A stretch of DNA of 64,000 bases from Flavobacteriales bacterium (GCA_016788635.1 JAEUSU010000041.1:1-64000), one strand, 5' to 3'. Positions 42,545 to 52,046 are shown, counted from the stretch's first letter. The notes: a model not told the origin generated them from the sequence alone. Program-made: numbers and translations.

Positions 42545-43927
42545 TCACCAGAAAAGGGCAGGCAGACCGGTGAGCAGGGCCCCCAAGCCCACCATGGCCA
42601 CCGTAACAAGCAGTGCGACCACCGGACGGATGCCGGCCGATGTGAGTGAAGCGATGGATGAGATGAGCATGAGCAGGGCATTCACCATGCTCATCCAGAA
42701 GATGTCGAACTCCAGGCCCCGGCCCAGCGGATTGGTCACGGCCAGGCAGCCGGCAATGAACAAACCGCTCAGTACAGTGTAGGCGAGGTCCCAGTGCTGC
42801 TTGTCGAGCACCAGACGAAGCCCCACCACCGGTGCGTTGATCATGCGGGAAAGGTACCAGGGCGCCAGCGCCATGGCCAGCCGTCCGGAGCGTTCCCATT
42901 GGCCGCCAAGGAACACGCTGAAGAGTTGGTCACCGTACCAGTACACCACGCCGAACACCAGGCTGCCGAGCAGCAGCAGAAGCGTATAGAGTTGCAGGGT
43001 GCCCCGCATCAATTCCACGGTGCCACGGTCACGCAGTTCGGCGGCTTTCTGCTGGAACACACTGTCCATGGTGTTCGCGAACAGAAAGAGCGGGAAGGTG
43101 AGCAGGGTGGCCGCCATGGTGAGGTCGCCCACGGCGGTGGCATCGTAGAACGCGGCCACCATGTAGGCCGGCAGGGCATTGGTGAAGGTGCCCACCAAGG
43201 CCGTGGGCACGCGGAACACGGGCAGGCGCCAGTACCTGCGCAGTACGGTGCGTACCTCCCGGCGGCGGGGCGGCTTGAAGTGGGACCAGGTCACATGCGG
43301 AGAAAGGATCCAGCGCCACCGGAGGATGGTGTTCACCAGCACACGCACCGCCTCCTTCAGGAAGAGCCACCAATGCGAAGGCATCGCCAGGCCCATGCCA
43401 ATGGCGAACACACGGGAACTGAACTGCCCCAGGGGGTCCACCATGCTCACCTGGCGGAATGCCTTCAACCGGCGCACCCAGTTCACCTGGATGTCCTCGG
43501 CGGCGTAGAGCAGGATGAAGAGCGGGATCAACAGGGCCGTGGTCCAGGGCAGGTCCATGTTCAGCATGGAGAAGAGCGGACGCTGGAATATCAGCAGACA
43601 GGCTGTGAAAAGCAGGAAGAGCACGACACAGGACCAAGCGGTCACACGCACCAGGGAGGTGAATCCCCGCTCGCTCCGGGGCAGGATGAAGGCGTCGCTC
43701 AAGCGTAGACCGGCCACTGACGCTCCGATGATGGCCATGCTGTTCAACAGGCCGAAAGTGCCGAAGGTCTCCTGTGCGTAGATGCGCGAAAGGATGGGCG
43801 TGAGCACCAGGCCCACCACCATGGTAATGGCCTTGCCGCCCATCATGTAGGTGACGTCCTGCGTGAACGCGCCGCGGTGACGCACCGCCAGAAGCCGCTC
43901 CCACATGCCGCTCCAATGCTGTTTCAT
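42545..43927 (-). CDS. Polysaccharide flippase (Wzx-like), second copy in the window
   Basis: 460 residues from the ATG at 43927 (MKQHWSGMWERLLAV), about 12 membrane helices. MGGKAITMVVGLVLTPILSRIYAQETFG at the start is the usual MATE/Wzx first helix, and TALVGTFTNALPAYMVAAFYDATAVG sits where the second half begins. Exports lipid-linked glycans. The frame upstream of 43927 is open but poor. It differs clearly from the flippase at 20917, so the two loci probably serve different glycans. Confidence 0.93.
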   Translation of the reverse strand: MKQHWSGMWERLLAVRHRGAFTQDVTYMMGGKAITMVVGLVLTPILSRIYAQETFGTFGLLNSMAIIGASVAGLRLSDAFILPRSERGFTSLVRVTAWSCVVLFLLFTACLLIFQRPLFSMLNMDLPWTTALLIPLFILLYAAEDIQVNWVRRLKAFRQVSMVDPLGQFSSRVFAIGMGLAMPSHWWLFLKEAVRVLVNTILRWRWILSPHVTWSHFKPPRRREVRTVLRRYWRLPVFRVPTALVGTFTNALPAYMVAAFYDATAVGDLTMAATLLTFPLFLFANTMDSVFQQKAAELRDRGTVELMRGTLQLYTLLLLLGSLVFGVVYWYGDQLFSVFLGGQWERSGRLAMALAPWYLSRMINAPVVGLRLVLDKQHWDLAYTVLSGLFIAGCLAVTNPLGRGLEFDIFWMSMVNALLMLISSIASLTSAGIRPVVALLVTVAMVGLGALLTGLPALFW

Positions 43928-44025
43928 GGCAACTCCCGGGGCGTGAAGGAACAGCGTGTGGCTGTCACTTTGCAGAAGGATGGTCCGCGCTGGTGCGATC
44001 GCCCCATCTTCGCGTTCCACCCGCC

Positions 44026-44622
44026 ATGGCGCCCGACCCGATCGTGCTGTGCACCAACAACCCAGGCAAAGCCGCCGAACTGCGCACCTTGCTTCCACCG
44101 GCCATTCGTGTGCTCACCCTGGCTGATGTGGGCATCCATGCCGACCTGCCCGAGACCGGTGACACGCTGGAGGCGAACGCCCTGCAGAAGGCCCGCTATG
44201 TCCATGATCGATGCCATCTGCCCTGCCTGGCAGACGATACCGGTCTGGAGGTGGATGCCTTGAACGGCCGGCCGGGTGTTCATTCCGCACGCTATGCCGG
44301 GCCGGCACGGGATGCCGTGGCCAATATGCGCTTGTTGCTCACCGAAATGAAGGGTGTGGATGACCGAAGGGCGCGGTTCCGGACCGTGCTGGCGCTTGTG
44401 TCCGGCACCCTGGAACGATGCTTTGCCGGGCAGGTAGAGGGCCGGATCATCGAGGAGCCTCGTGGTGCAGGAGGCTTCGGTTATGACCCGGTATTCGTTC
44501 CGCAGGGGGACAGCCTTACGTTCGCCGAGATGCCGCTGAATGCCAAGAACGCGGTAAGCCATCGGGCCAGGGCCTTGCGGAAGTTCCTCGATCACCTCGC
44601 TACCGTTCATCGGGCGGGCTGA
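44026..44622 (+). CDS. rdgB: Non-canonical purine NTP pyrophosphatase (ITP/XTP)
   Basis: 198 residues from the ATG at 44026. RdgB hydrolyses dITP, ITP and XTP to keep them out of DNA. Motifs: VLCTNNPGKAAELRTLL, LADDTGLEVDALNGRPGVHSARYAG, GGFGYDPVFVP and SHRARAL are all intact. Its last 16 bp overlap the convergent ddl gene. A divergent flippase gene starts 98 bp upstream. Confidence 0.96.
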   Translation: MAPDPIVLCTNNPGKAAELRTLLPPAIRVLTLADVGIHADLPETGDTLEANALQKARYVHDRCHLPCLADDTGLEVDALNGRPGVHSARYAGPARDAVANMRLLLTEMKGVDDRRARFRTVLALVSGTLERCFAGQVEGRIIEEPRGAGGFGYDPVFVPQGDSLTFAEMPLNAKNAVSHRARALRKFLDHLATVHRAG

Positions 44623-45593
44623 AGCGCATCGGTCAGCAGGGCATTGACGAGCGTGGACGGAGCGATGCCCGCTGCAGCCAGCATTTTGGGGAGGATGCTT
44701 GCCGCCGTAAAGCCCGGGGTGGTGTTCACCTCGATGGTCACGAGCTCATCGCCTGTCCAGATGTGGTCCACACGCGCCATGCCCCGGCAACGCAGGGCCT
44801 TGAAGATGGCCACCGACCGCTCCTGGCACAGGGCGGCCACCGCATCGGGTATCGATGCTGGAACGATCTCGCGCGTATCCGTTGCGTGGTACTTGGCCTC
44901 GTAGTCGAAGAACTCATGCGAATGCACGATCTCGCACACCGGCAGGGCCTGCGGAGGTGCGCCCGGGGCGATGACCCCGCAGGTGAGCTCCCGCCCTTGT
45001 ACAGCCCCCTCCACCATCACCGCATCGCACTCCTTGAACGCCACCTCCAACGCCGCCTTTAATTCGCTGGCATGTTTCACCTTGCTGATGCCCAGGCTGC
45101 TTCCGCTGGCGTCCGGTTTCACGAAACAAGGCAGGCCCACTTGGGCAAGAGCCAGGCCGGCCATCGGATCCTGTGGGCTGGTCAACAATACGCTTGGGGC
45201 CACGCGGAAGCCCATTTCGCGCAGGATGGCCGTGGTGCTGTGCTTGCTGAAGGTGAGGGCCATGTTCAGCACGCCACCGGTCTGGTAGGGAATGCCCAGC
45301 ATGTCCAGATATCCCTGGAGCAACCCGTTCTCGCCGGGTGTGCCGTGGATGGCGATCAGGGCCATGCGGAAGGGGATGACATGCCCGTCCTGCACACATG
45401 CGAAACCGCCTCGATCAAAGGGAATGGGCACCTCTTCCGGCGTGGAGCAACTCCACCCTTGCGGGGTGATGGTGACGAACCAAGGGTCGAAACGGGCATG
45501 GTCCACGGCCGCCATCATGTTGGCCGCACTTTGCATGCTGATGACCGATTCGCCGGAGTAGCCGCCCCGGACGACGGCGATGGGGATGCGCAT
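44607..45593 (-). CDS. ddl: D-alanine--D-alanine ligase
   Basis: 328 residues from the ATG at 45593 (MRIPIAVVRGGYSGESVISM). ATP-grasp enzyme joining two D-Ala for peptidoglycan. The first-domain GG-S-E site (RGGYSGES), HGTPGENGLLQGYLDMLGIP, FVKPDASGSSLGISKV and the metal-site region ELVTIEVNTTPGFTAASILP are all present. It diverges from the PASTA gene, an arrangement that places two peptidoglycan-linked genes back to back. Confidence 0.96.
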   Translation of the reverse strand: MRIPIAVVRGGYSGESVISMQSAANMMAAVDHARFDPWFVTITPQGWSCSTPEEVPIPFDRGGFACVQDGHVIPFRMALIAIHGTPGENGLLQGYLDMLGIPYQTGGVLNMALTFSKHSTTAILREMGFRVAPSVLLTSPQDPMAGLALAQVGLPCFVKPDASGSSLGISKVKHASELKAALEVAFKECDAVMVEGAVQGRELTCGVIAPGAPPQALPVCEIVHSHEFFDYEAKYHATDTREIVPASIPDAVAALCQERSVAIFKALRCRGMARVDHIWTGDELVTIEVNTTPGFTAASILPKMLAAAGIAPSTLVNALLTDALQPAR

Positions 45594-45717
45594 GAGGGTG
45601 GCACCCACGCTGAAAGGGGGTGCAGGACAAATGAACGCAGGCAACACCGGCCCCAACATGGCCGATCGGCCTCACTAACGAACAGTGGGTTGGGCAAAGC
45701 AGCCCGGTCAGGGCTTC

Positions 45718-45725
45718 TATCTTCG
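45718..45725 (+). promoter_or_regulatory. Putative -7 promoter box (TATCTTCG)
   Basis: 17 bp upstream of the PASTA-protein ATG; a TTG at 45690-45692 lies 25 bp before it, slightly too far for a classic -33 element. Would drive PASTA, T9SS-protein and rluD as one transcript. Confidence 0.45.
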
Positions 45726-45742
45726 CCGCGCTTCATTCCCCC

Positions 45743-46540
45743 ATGGCCGCCAAGCGCACGTTCGCACCTTTCCTTCTGCCGCTTGTGATCATGGCGCTGG
45801 CCCTGTTCGGCGGCTGGCGCTGGCTGAAGTCCTACACCCTGCACGACCACCATGTCCGCGTCCCCGATCTGAAGGGCCTTTCCACGGCTGAGGCCAGCGA
45901 CCTGCTGGAGCAGCGTGGCCTGGTGCTTGAGGTGATCGACTCCGTTCACAACGATGACGCACGCAAAGGCACCGTGGTCATCCAGGACCCCGATGGTGGG
46001 CGCGAGGTGAAACCCGGCAGGCGCATCTATGTGACCATGAACGCCACGCAGCCCAAAATGCTGAACATGCCCTCCCTGGTGAACCTGAGCAAGCGCCAGG
46101 CGATCAGCACTCTGGAGATACTGGGCCTGAAGGTGAAGGAGATGCGCTACCGGCCCGACCCCTGCACCGATTGTGTGTTGGAGCAGTTGTACCGCGAACA
46201 GCCCATTACCCCGGACGCGCGCATTCGCAGAGGCGAGACCATTGTACTCGTGCTGGGCAGCGGTGACAGCGGCCAGCTTGTTCCTGTTCCGGACCTGGTG
46301 GGCCTCACCCATGCGGAGCTGAAGCTGGTGCTGAACATGGCATCCCTGAACCTGGGCCTGGTGGTGCTGTGTGAGGGTTGCAATACCACGGCCGATTCGG
46401 CGTTGGCACGGGTGTCCCGCCAATCCCCCGTGGCACGTGCACATGAAGTGATGCCCCTGGGAGGTGCTGTGGATGTTTGGCTCACCATGGATACGCTGAC
46501 ACTTTCCCGGCCGGCGCAACCTGAAGAAAGCACGCCCTGA
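45743..46540 (+). CDS. PASTA-domain membrane protein without kinase
   Basis: 265 residues. One membrane helix near the N-terminus (FLLPLVIMALALFGGWRWL), then three PASTA domains at about 35-100, 105-175 and 180-255, seen as HHVRVPDLKGLSTAEASDLL, LNMPSLVNLSKRQAISTLEI and VPVPDLVGLTHAELKLVLNM. PASTA domains bind peptidoglycan stem peptides or beta-lactams; normally they are attached to a Ser/Thr kinase or PBP, but Bacteroidetes have stand-alone forms. Next to ddl, so a cell-wall role is likely. Its stop overlaps the next start (TGATG). Confidence 0.92.
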   Translation: MAAKRTFAPFLLPLVIMALALFGGWRWLKSYTLHDHHVRVPDLKGLSTAEASDLLEQRGLVLEVIDSVHNDDARKGTVVIQDPDGGREVKPGRRIYVTMNATQPKMLNMPSLVNLSKRQAISTLEILGLKVKEMRYRPDPCTDCVLEQLYREQPITPDARIRRGETIVLVLGSGDSGQLVPVPDLVGLTHAELKLVLNMASLNLGLVVLCEGCNTTADSALARVSRQSPVARAHEVMPLGGAVDVWLTMDTLTLSRPAQPEESTP

Positions 46541-48792
46541 TGAAGCAGCTTCGGCACCTGTCGGCCAGCCTGGCCTTCCTGCTCACCCTATGCGGCTCGG
46601 CACAGGTCGGAGAGCAGCTGCTGCCTCTTCGTTCCATGCCCGTACCGGGTGTGCTGCCACCCCTGCGCACCGGCGTCAACAACTGGTTCATCTATGAGTA
46701 CCTGCCTCAGCAGCTGCCCGTCATCGATGATTTTTCAGTGGACCGCACGCGGAAGCGCAATGCCCGGCCCGGCGATGCGGACGTGACCTTCGACCAGACC
46801 GTTTATCACCTGGAAGTGGCTGGGGCCTCCACGCCAGATATGCGGTTCAGTGCGGACACGACCTGGAGTTACCTGGTGGACACCACCGATCCGGACAACA
46901 TCATCATCACCTCCACCTTCAACCCACCGGTGCAGGTCACGGTGCGGGACATCACGGTGTTCCCATCGCCTGCCCAGGTGGTGGAGTGCTTTCCCGCTTA
47001 CACCATTTTTGATACGGTGGGCACCACCACACCGGATACCCTGGGCATATCAGCGGACTATGTGCAGGACTCCCTGCTCGTGTATATCGTTGCTGCGGAC
47101 CCGCGCCTGTACTACTTCCCCGATGGCACCACACGGCCCTTGATCCTGTGGGAGGATGACAACGTATTCATCAACGGCACTTATCCGGTGGATCCACCCA
47201 CACAAGGCGTGGCCACCTTCGAAGGGTTGGACCGTACGGGCATTCCGTACAACAATTCTCCATCGAGCCACGGCATCGCCGACCTGCTCACCTCGGTGCC
47301 CATCAACCTGCAATGGCCCGCAGGTGACTCCATTTACCTGAGCTTCTTCCATCAGCCCGTGGGGCTGAGCGGCGATGGGACCGTGCAGCCCATCGACAGC
47401 CTGATCCTCGAGTTCTATGCACCTGCGGATGACGAATGGGTGAGGGTCTGGAGGAAGCCCTACACCGCGCTCGCGCCCTTCCAGCAGGTGCTCATTCCCA
47501 TCAAGGAGAACCGCTTCCTGCAGAACGGCTTCCGCATGCGCTTCCTGAACTACGCCACCTTGGCCGGGGCGCTGGATCACTGGCACATCGACTATGTGCG
47601 CATTGGACGGCAACGTGCTTACAATGACACCACCTTGGTGGATGTAGGCTACCTGTACCCGGAAAGCACCTTGTTGCAGACCTATACCTCCGTGCCCTAC
47701 AAGAAGTTCCGCGACAACCCCTCTTCCTACATGGCACTGACCGCATCGCCGCTCATGAAGAACCTGAACCAGGACCGCTTCATCACCTATGGCATGCGCG
47801 CCGGGTTCCGCGAGGACCCCCTATCAGCCTACACCGATTTCCCCACCAACGGCGCCAACATCGGGGGCAATGCGTTCAGCACCTTCCCTGTCACGCACCC
47901 CTTGAACAGTGCGCCGAACAACTTCATTTTTCCTGCACCGCTCGCGGATTCGGCGAATTTCTACCGCGTACAGTACTACTCCAACGTCACCCCGGACATC
48001 AACCGGTACAATGACACGCTCACCTTCGTGCAGGAGATCAGCAACTTCTATGCGTATGACGATGGCAGCGCTGAAGCGGGTTACAACCTGAACGTGAACG
48101 GGGCCAAGCTCGCTGTCCGGTTCGATACACAGGGCCAGGATTCCCTGCGAGCAGTACGCGCGTATTTCTCGCCCATTCTGGCGGAGAATGACCCCACCAC
48201 CGGATCATTCATCATCACGATCTGGACGAGCTTGAACCCCGAAGTGGTATTGCATCAGAACTTCAGCTTCAGCTCGCCGGAGTACCTGCCCTGGGGTTTG
48301 AACCATTTCATTGAACTGCCGCTGGATTCCGTGGTGCCGGTGAGCGGAACCTTCTATGTGGGCTGGGTGCAGACCAGTGGCATCAAGATGAACGTGGGCT
48401 TCGATCGCAACCGCGACAACAGCAACAAGCTCTACTACAAGACGGGTGCCTCGTTCGTGAACACCTCCTTCCCGGGCTCCTTGATGCTGCGGCCGGTGGT
48501 GGTGGCGGACAAGGACCCGTACGCGGGCATGGGTGATGCGGCCGTGCATGAGCAGGCCATCCGTGTGTATCCGAACCCCGCCACCGACCGCATCGTGGTG
48601 GATGCGGGGACCGCCGCCGCGCCCGGTCAGCAGGTGTTGCTCGTGGATGCATTGGGGCGCACGGTGCTCGAGCAGCCGCTCGGCAATGGAACGATCGTGC
48701 TTTCGGACCTGACGGACGGGCTCTATACCGTTGTACTGGTGGATCTCGATGGACGGCGGGTGGGTGCGGCGCGAGCCATGATCCGCAGGTGA
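46540..48792 (+). CDS. Large T9SS-exported protein, function unknown
   Basis: 750 residues with a signal peptide (LSASLAFLLTLCGSAQ). No known catalytic domain; the body is a series of beta-sandwich-like stretches (PNPATDRIVV precedes the tail). PLGLNHFIEL-type and FYVGWVQTSGIKMNVGFDRN strands resemble carbohydrate- or jelly-roll-type folds. The last 75 residues are a T9SS type A tail (VYPNPATDRIVVDAG, LVDALGRTVLEQ, GLYTVVLVD). Translationally coupled on both sides (TGATG with PASTA before and RluD after), an arrangement between cell-wall and rRNA genes that I believe recurs in this phylum. Confidence 0.88.
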   Translation: MKQLRHLSASLAFLLTLCGSAQVGEQLLPLRSMPVPGVLPPLRTGVNNWFIYEYLPQQLPVIDDFSVDRTRKRNARPGDADVTFDQTVYHLEVAGASTPDMRFSADTTWSYLVDTTDPDNIIITSTFNPPVQVTVRDITVFPSPAQVVECFPAYTIFDTVGTTTPDTLGISADYVQDSLLVYIVAADPRLYYFPDGTTRPLILWEDDNVFINGTYPVDPPTQGVATFEGLDRTGIPYNNSPSSHGIADLLTSVPINLQWPAGDSIYLSFFHQPVGLSGDGTVQPIDSLILEFYAPADDEWVRVWRKPYTALAPFQQVLIPIKENRFLQNGFRMRFLNYATLAGALDHWHIDYVRIGRQRAYNDTTLVDVGYLYPESTLLQTYTSVPYKKFRDNPSSYMALTASPLMKNLNQDRFITYGMRAGFREDPLSAYTDFPTNGANIGGNAFSTFPVTHPLNSAPNNFIFPAPLADSANFYRVQYYSNVTPDINRYNDTLTFVQEISNFYAYDDGSAEAGYNLNVNGAKLAVRFDTQGQDSLRAVRAYFSPILAENDPTTGSFIITIWTSLNPEVVLHQNFSFSSPEYLPWGLNHFIELPLDSVVPVSGTFYVGWVQTSGIKMNVGFDRNRDNSNKLYYKTGASFVNTSFPGSLMLRPVVVADKDPYAGMGDAAVHEQAIRVYPNPATDRIVVDAGTAAAPGQQVLLVDALGRTVLEQPLGNGTIVLSDLTDGLYTVVLVDLDGRRVGAARAMIRR

Positions 48793-49865
48793 TGGAGGAG
48801 ACCACCCTTCCGGCCAGCGAGGAGCAGGAGCTCTACGAGCACCATCGCATCACCGCCGATCCGAGGCAAGCGCTTATCCGGCTGGACAAGTTCCTGTTCG
48901 ACCGGCTGCCCAACACTTCGCGCAACCGCATCCAGGTGGCCGCCAGGGCGGGCAATGTACGTGTGAACGATGCGCCGGAGAAGCCCAGCTACAAGGTGAA
49001 GCCCGGTGATGTGATCAGCATTGTGCTGCCCTACCCCGTGCGCGAGGTGGAGCTGGTGCCGGAGAACATCCCCTTGAAGGTGCTTTTCGAGGATGATCAC
49101 GTGATCGTGATCGACAAGCAGGCGGGGCTGGTCGTACATCCCGGCCATGGGAACTGGACCGGTACCCTGGTGAACGCGTTGCTCTTCCATTTCGGGCAGT
49201 TGCCCAGCGCACCCGGCCAGCCCACACCGCGGCCCGGACTGGTGCACCGGTTGGACAAGGACACGAGCGGAGTAATGGTGGTGGGGAAGACCGAGGAGGC
49301 CCTGACCCATCTGGCGCGCCAGTTCTTCGACCGCACATCGGACCGCCGCTATGCCGCCTTGGTGTGGGGCGACTTCGAAGTGGATGAAGGCACCATCGAA
49401 GGACATATCGGCCGCTCACCCAGAGATCGCACGGTACAGCACGTGTTCGCAGAAGGTGAACAAGGCAAGCCTGCAATAACGCATTGGCGTGTGCTCGAGC
49501 GCTTCCGGTATGTGACCCTGGTGGAATGCAAGCTGGAGACCGGCCGCACCCATCAGATCCGCGTGCACATGGCCTGGCAGCGGCACCCGTTGTTCAACGA
49601 TGCCGATTATGGTGGTGACCGCATCCTGAAGGGAACCGTCTTCACCAAGTACCGCCAGTTCGTGGAGAACTGCTTTGAGCTGTGCCCACGCCAGGCCTTG
49701 CATGCCCGCACCCTGGCCTTCGATCACCCGGTCACCGGTGAACGTTTGTCCTTCGAAAGTCCGCTACCAGCGGATATGACGGCCGTGGTGGAGCGTTGGC
49801 GGACCTACACCGCCGCACGTCCACTTGAGGAGGAGGACACCGGGCCGCCCGAAGCGGGCTCCTGA
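48792..49865 (+). CDS. rluD: 23S rRNA pseudouridine synthase, RluD type
   Basis: 357 residues from the ATG at 48792 (overlapping the previous stop). An S4 RNA-binding domain at about 30-85 (LIRLDKFLFDRLPNTSRNRI, VRVNDAPEKPSYKVKPGD) precedes the catalytic domain, with the aspartate in HRLDKDTSGVMVV near 155 and RTHQIRVHMAWQ near 250. Makes pseudouridines at 1911, 1915 and 1917 of 23S rRNA, the site that RlmH then methylates. The tail is acidic. Faces the men operon with a 13-bp gap. Confidence 0.95.
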   Translation: MEETTLPASEEQELYEHHRITADPRQALIRLDKFLFDRLPNTSRNRIQVAARAGNVRVNDAPEKPSYKVKPGDVISIVLPYPVREVELVPENIPLKVLFEDDHVIVIDKQAGLVVHPGHGNWTGTLVNALLFHFGQLPSAPGQPTPRPGLVHRLDKDTSGVMVVGKTEEALTHLARQFFDRTSDRRYAALVWGDFEVDEGTIEGHIGRSPRDRTVQHVFAEGEQGKPAITHWRVLERFRYVTLVECKLETGRTHQIRVHMAWQRHPLFNDADYGGDRILKGTVFTKYRQFVENCFELCPRQALHARTLAFDHPVTGERLSFESPLPADMTAVVERWRTYTAARPLEEEDTGPPEAGS

Positions 49866-49878
49866 AAAGGCGCGTGGC

Positions 49879-50988
49879 TCAGACCTCTTTGGGGCGTTTC
49901 ACCTTGCCCGAGCTGGTGCGCGGCAGGTGGCGCATGGCCATGACACGTCGTGGAAGTTCATGCGGTGAAAGGGTGTCGCGCAGCTGATCAAGGATCTCGG
50001 GCAGCACGTCATCGGCTGAAAGTTCAGTCTCCAGAACGAGCACGACCGCCTGCCCCAGCCGATCGTCCGGAGTGGCCGTGAAGTAGTGGGGGAAGGGGAT
50101 GAGCCCAGCCGTGCGGGATTCCAGTTGCTCGGGGTGGATCTTCTTGCCACCGCTCAAGATCACATGGTCCGCGCGGCCCTTCCAGAGGAAGTTCCGTTCG
50201 TCCAGAAGTTCCACCAGATCGTTGGTCACATGCTCTTTTACGGTCAGATGTGGCGTACGCACCACCAGGCATCCACGCCGATCGGTATGGAAGGTGACCG
50301 CACCCAGGGCGGCGAAATGATCCTGTCGGTCCGGACCGTTCAACGGGCGAATGGCCACATGGGTCACGGTCTCTGTGCTGCCATAGCCGAGGAACACGCG
50401 GGTGGAGATCCCCGACACATCCTCGATGAGGGCCTGGCTCACCGGGCCGCCACCCAGCAGCACCTGGTCGAACTGGCGCTCCACACGGGCGCGATCGTCC
50501 TGCACGGCCCGGTGCAGTTGCAGCGGCACCATGGCTGTGAAGCGGAAGCGGTCATGCACCTTAAGGTTGTTCAGCAACGCCCCGCGCGGGTCGATCACAT
50601 GCAGGTCCAACCCAAGGGCCATGGCGCGCACCAGCATCATCTTGCCCGCGATGTATTCGCATGGAAGGCACAACAAAGCGCGATCGCCAGGGTTCAGATC
50701 AAAGGTGTCCGCGGTGAGGCGGGCGCTGTTCACCAGGTCGCGCCGTGGGATGCGCAGAGGTTTGGGAGGCCCTGTGGTACCGCTGGTGTGTACATGCAAC
50801 GGGCTGCTGCGATGCACGGCCAGGTCACACAAGGTGCGCAGGAAGGGGTCGCGCCACACCCGGTCGCGCTTGATGGAGTTCTTCCTGTCCAGTTGCACCC
50901 ACCATTCGAACGCGCTGCGCTCCACACCGTCCAGGCGCAGGAACCGGAATGCCTGTTCGTGGGTGCGTGCATGGCGGTTGCGTTCCAT
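49879..50988 (-). CDS. menE: O-succinylbenzoate-CoA ligase (AMP-binding)
   Basis: 369 residues from the ATG at 50988. Adenylate-forming enzyme activating OSB with ATP and CoA. HTSGTTGPPKPLRIPR is the P-loop near residue 75, LVELLDERNFLWKGRADHVI and LSGGKKIHPEQLE the hinge region, and TSSGKVKRPKEV ends the protein with the catalytic lysine. It is shorter than typical MenE, a common Bacteroidetes form. Last gene of the men operon; menC ends 2 bp before its start. Confidence 0.93.
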   Translation of the reverse strand: MERNRHARTHEQAFRFLRLDGVERSAFEWWVQLDRKNSIKRDRVWRDPFLRTLCDLAVHRSSPLHVHTSGTTGPPKPLRIPRRDLVNSARLTADTFDLNPGDRALLCLPCEYIAGKMMLVRAMALGLDLHVIDPRGALLNNLKVHDRFRFTAMVPLQLHRAVQDDRARVERQFDQVLLGGGPVSQALIEDVSGISTRVFLGYGSTETVTHVAIRPLNGPDRQDHFAALGAVTFHTDRRGCLVVRTPHLTVKEHVTNDLVELLDERNFLWKGRADHVILSGGKKIHPEQLESRTAGLIPFPHYFTATPDDRLGQAVVLVLETELSADDVLPEILDQLRDTLSPHELPRRVMAMRHLPRTSSGKVKRPKEV

Positions 50989-50990
50989 GG

Positions 50991-52046
50991 TCAATCCAGG
51001 AGTGAGGTGAGGTCCCATTCCCGCTCGGGCCGGTAGTGCAACGTCCCATCTGCCACCTCCAGAGGTGAAGGGATGTTGTTGAGATAGACGCTTCCGGTGC
51101 CCAATCCTTGCGCGCCTTCGAAGGGCAAGGTCGCGGTGAACTGCGCGATCGCGTTCAGGCCGATGTTGCTCTCAAGCGCCGAGGTGATCCACCACCCGAT
51201 GCCGCGTTCCTCTGCCTTGGTGATCCATTCCCTTGCGGCATCCCAGCCGCCGACCAGGCTGGGTTTGATCACGATGTAATGGGGCTTCACCTGTTCGAGC
51301 AGGTCGCGCTTCACATCCGCGCGGTTCAGCCCGATCAGGTCCTCATCCAGCGCGATGGGAACAGGTGAGGATGCACAGACCTCCGCCATCACCTCGTACA
51401 GCCCGGGCGGCACGGGTTGTTCAATGCTGTGTATCTCCAGATCTGAGAGTCGCTGCAGCACGTTCATCACGTTGGCCGCTGTGAACGCCCCGTTCGCGTC
51501 CACACGCAAGGCCACTTCCGATGCCTTGTATTCGCGACGCACCTCGCGGAGCAGATCCAGTTCATCCGCCACACCAATGGCGCCGATCTTCATCTTCACC
51601 GTGTGGAAGCCGGCGTTGAGCTGCTCCCGGATGCGCTTGTGCATGGTGGCTTTGTCACCCATCCAGACCAGGCCGTTGATCGGTATGCCTTGTTCGCCCA
51701 AGGTGAACGCGCTGGCCATGTGGACCTTGCTGCCCTGATGTTCCAGATCGCTCAGGCATTGCTCCACTGCAAAGCGTACCGAGGGCACGTCGGCAAGGTC
51801 ATCCGAAAGTCTCGCGCGCCAGTTCCGGGTGTCGGCACAAAGCTCCAGAAGCTTCGTCCTTACATCAGCAGGGAACTCCTTGCTATGGCCCGGGAAAAGG
51901 GCGGCCTCGCCCATGCCGATCACATCCGGCCGCGCTTCATCCCACGCCATCAGGTACCAGACCGTCCGCTGTGTGATGGTGCCTTTGCTGGTTCCCAGCT
52001 CGAAGCGGGGCTTCAGGGTGCGTTCGATCCAGCGTGCGCGCAGCAT
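50991..52046 (-). CDS. menC: O-succinylbenzoate synthase (enolase superfamily)
   Basis: 351 residues. Enolase-superfamily lid domain then barrel, with the KxK pair in HTVKMKIGAIG near residue 150, metal ligand regions VDANGAFTAANV, EQPVPPGLYEVM and ALDEDLIGL, and KPSLVGGWDAA with the second lysine. MenC dehydrates SHCHC to OSB. Starts 1 bp inside menA's stop, in the operon order menA, menC, menE. Confidence 0.95.
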   Translation of the reverse strand: MLRARWIERTLKPRFELGTSKGTITQRTVWYLMAWDEARPDVIGMGEAALFPGHSKEFPADVRTKLLELCADTRNWRARLSDDLADVPSVRFAVEQCLSDLEHQGSKVHMASAFTLGEQGIPINGLVWMGDKATMHKRIREQLNAGFHTVKMKIGAIGVADELDLLREVRREYKASEVALRVDANGAFTAANVMNVLQRLSDLEIHSIEQPVPPGLYEVMAEVCASSPVPIALDEDLIGLNRADVKRDLLEQVKPHYIVIKPSLVGGWDAAREWITKAEERGIGWWITSALESNIGLNAIAQFTATLPFEGAQGLGTGSVYLNNIPSPLEVADGTLHYRPEREWDLTSLLD

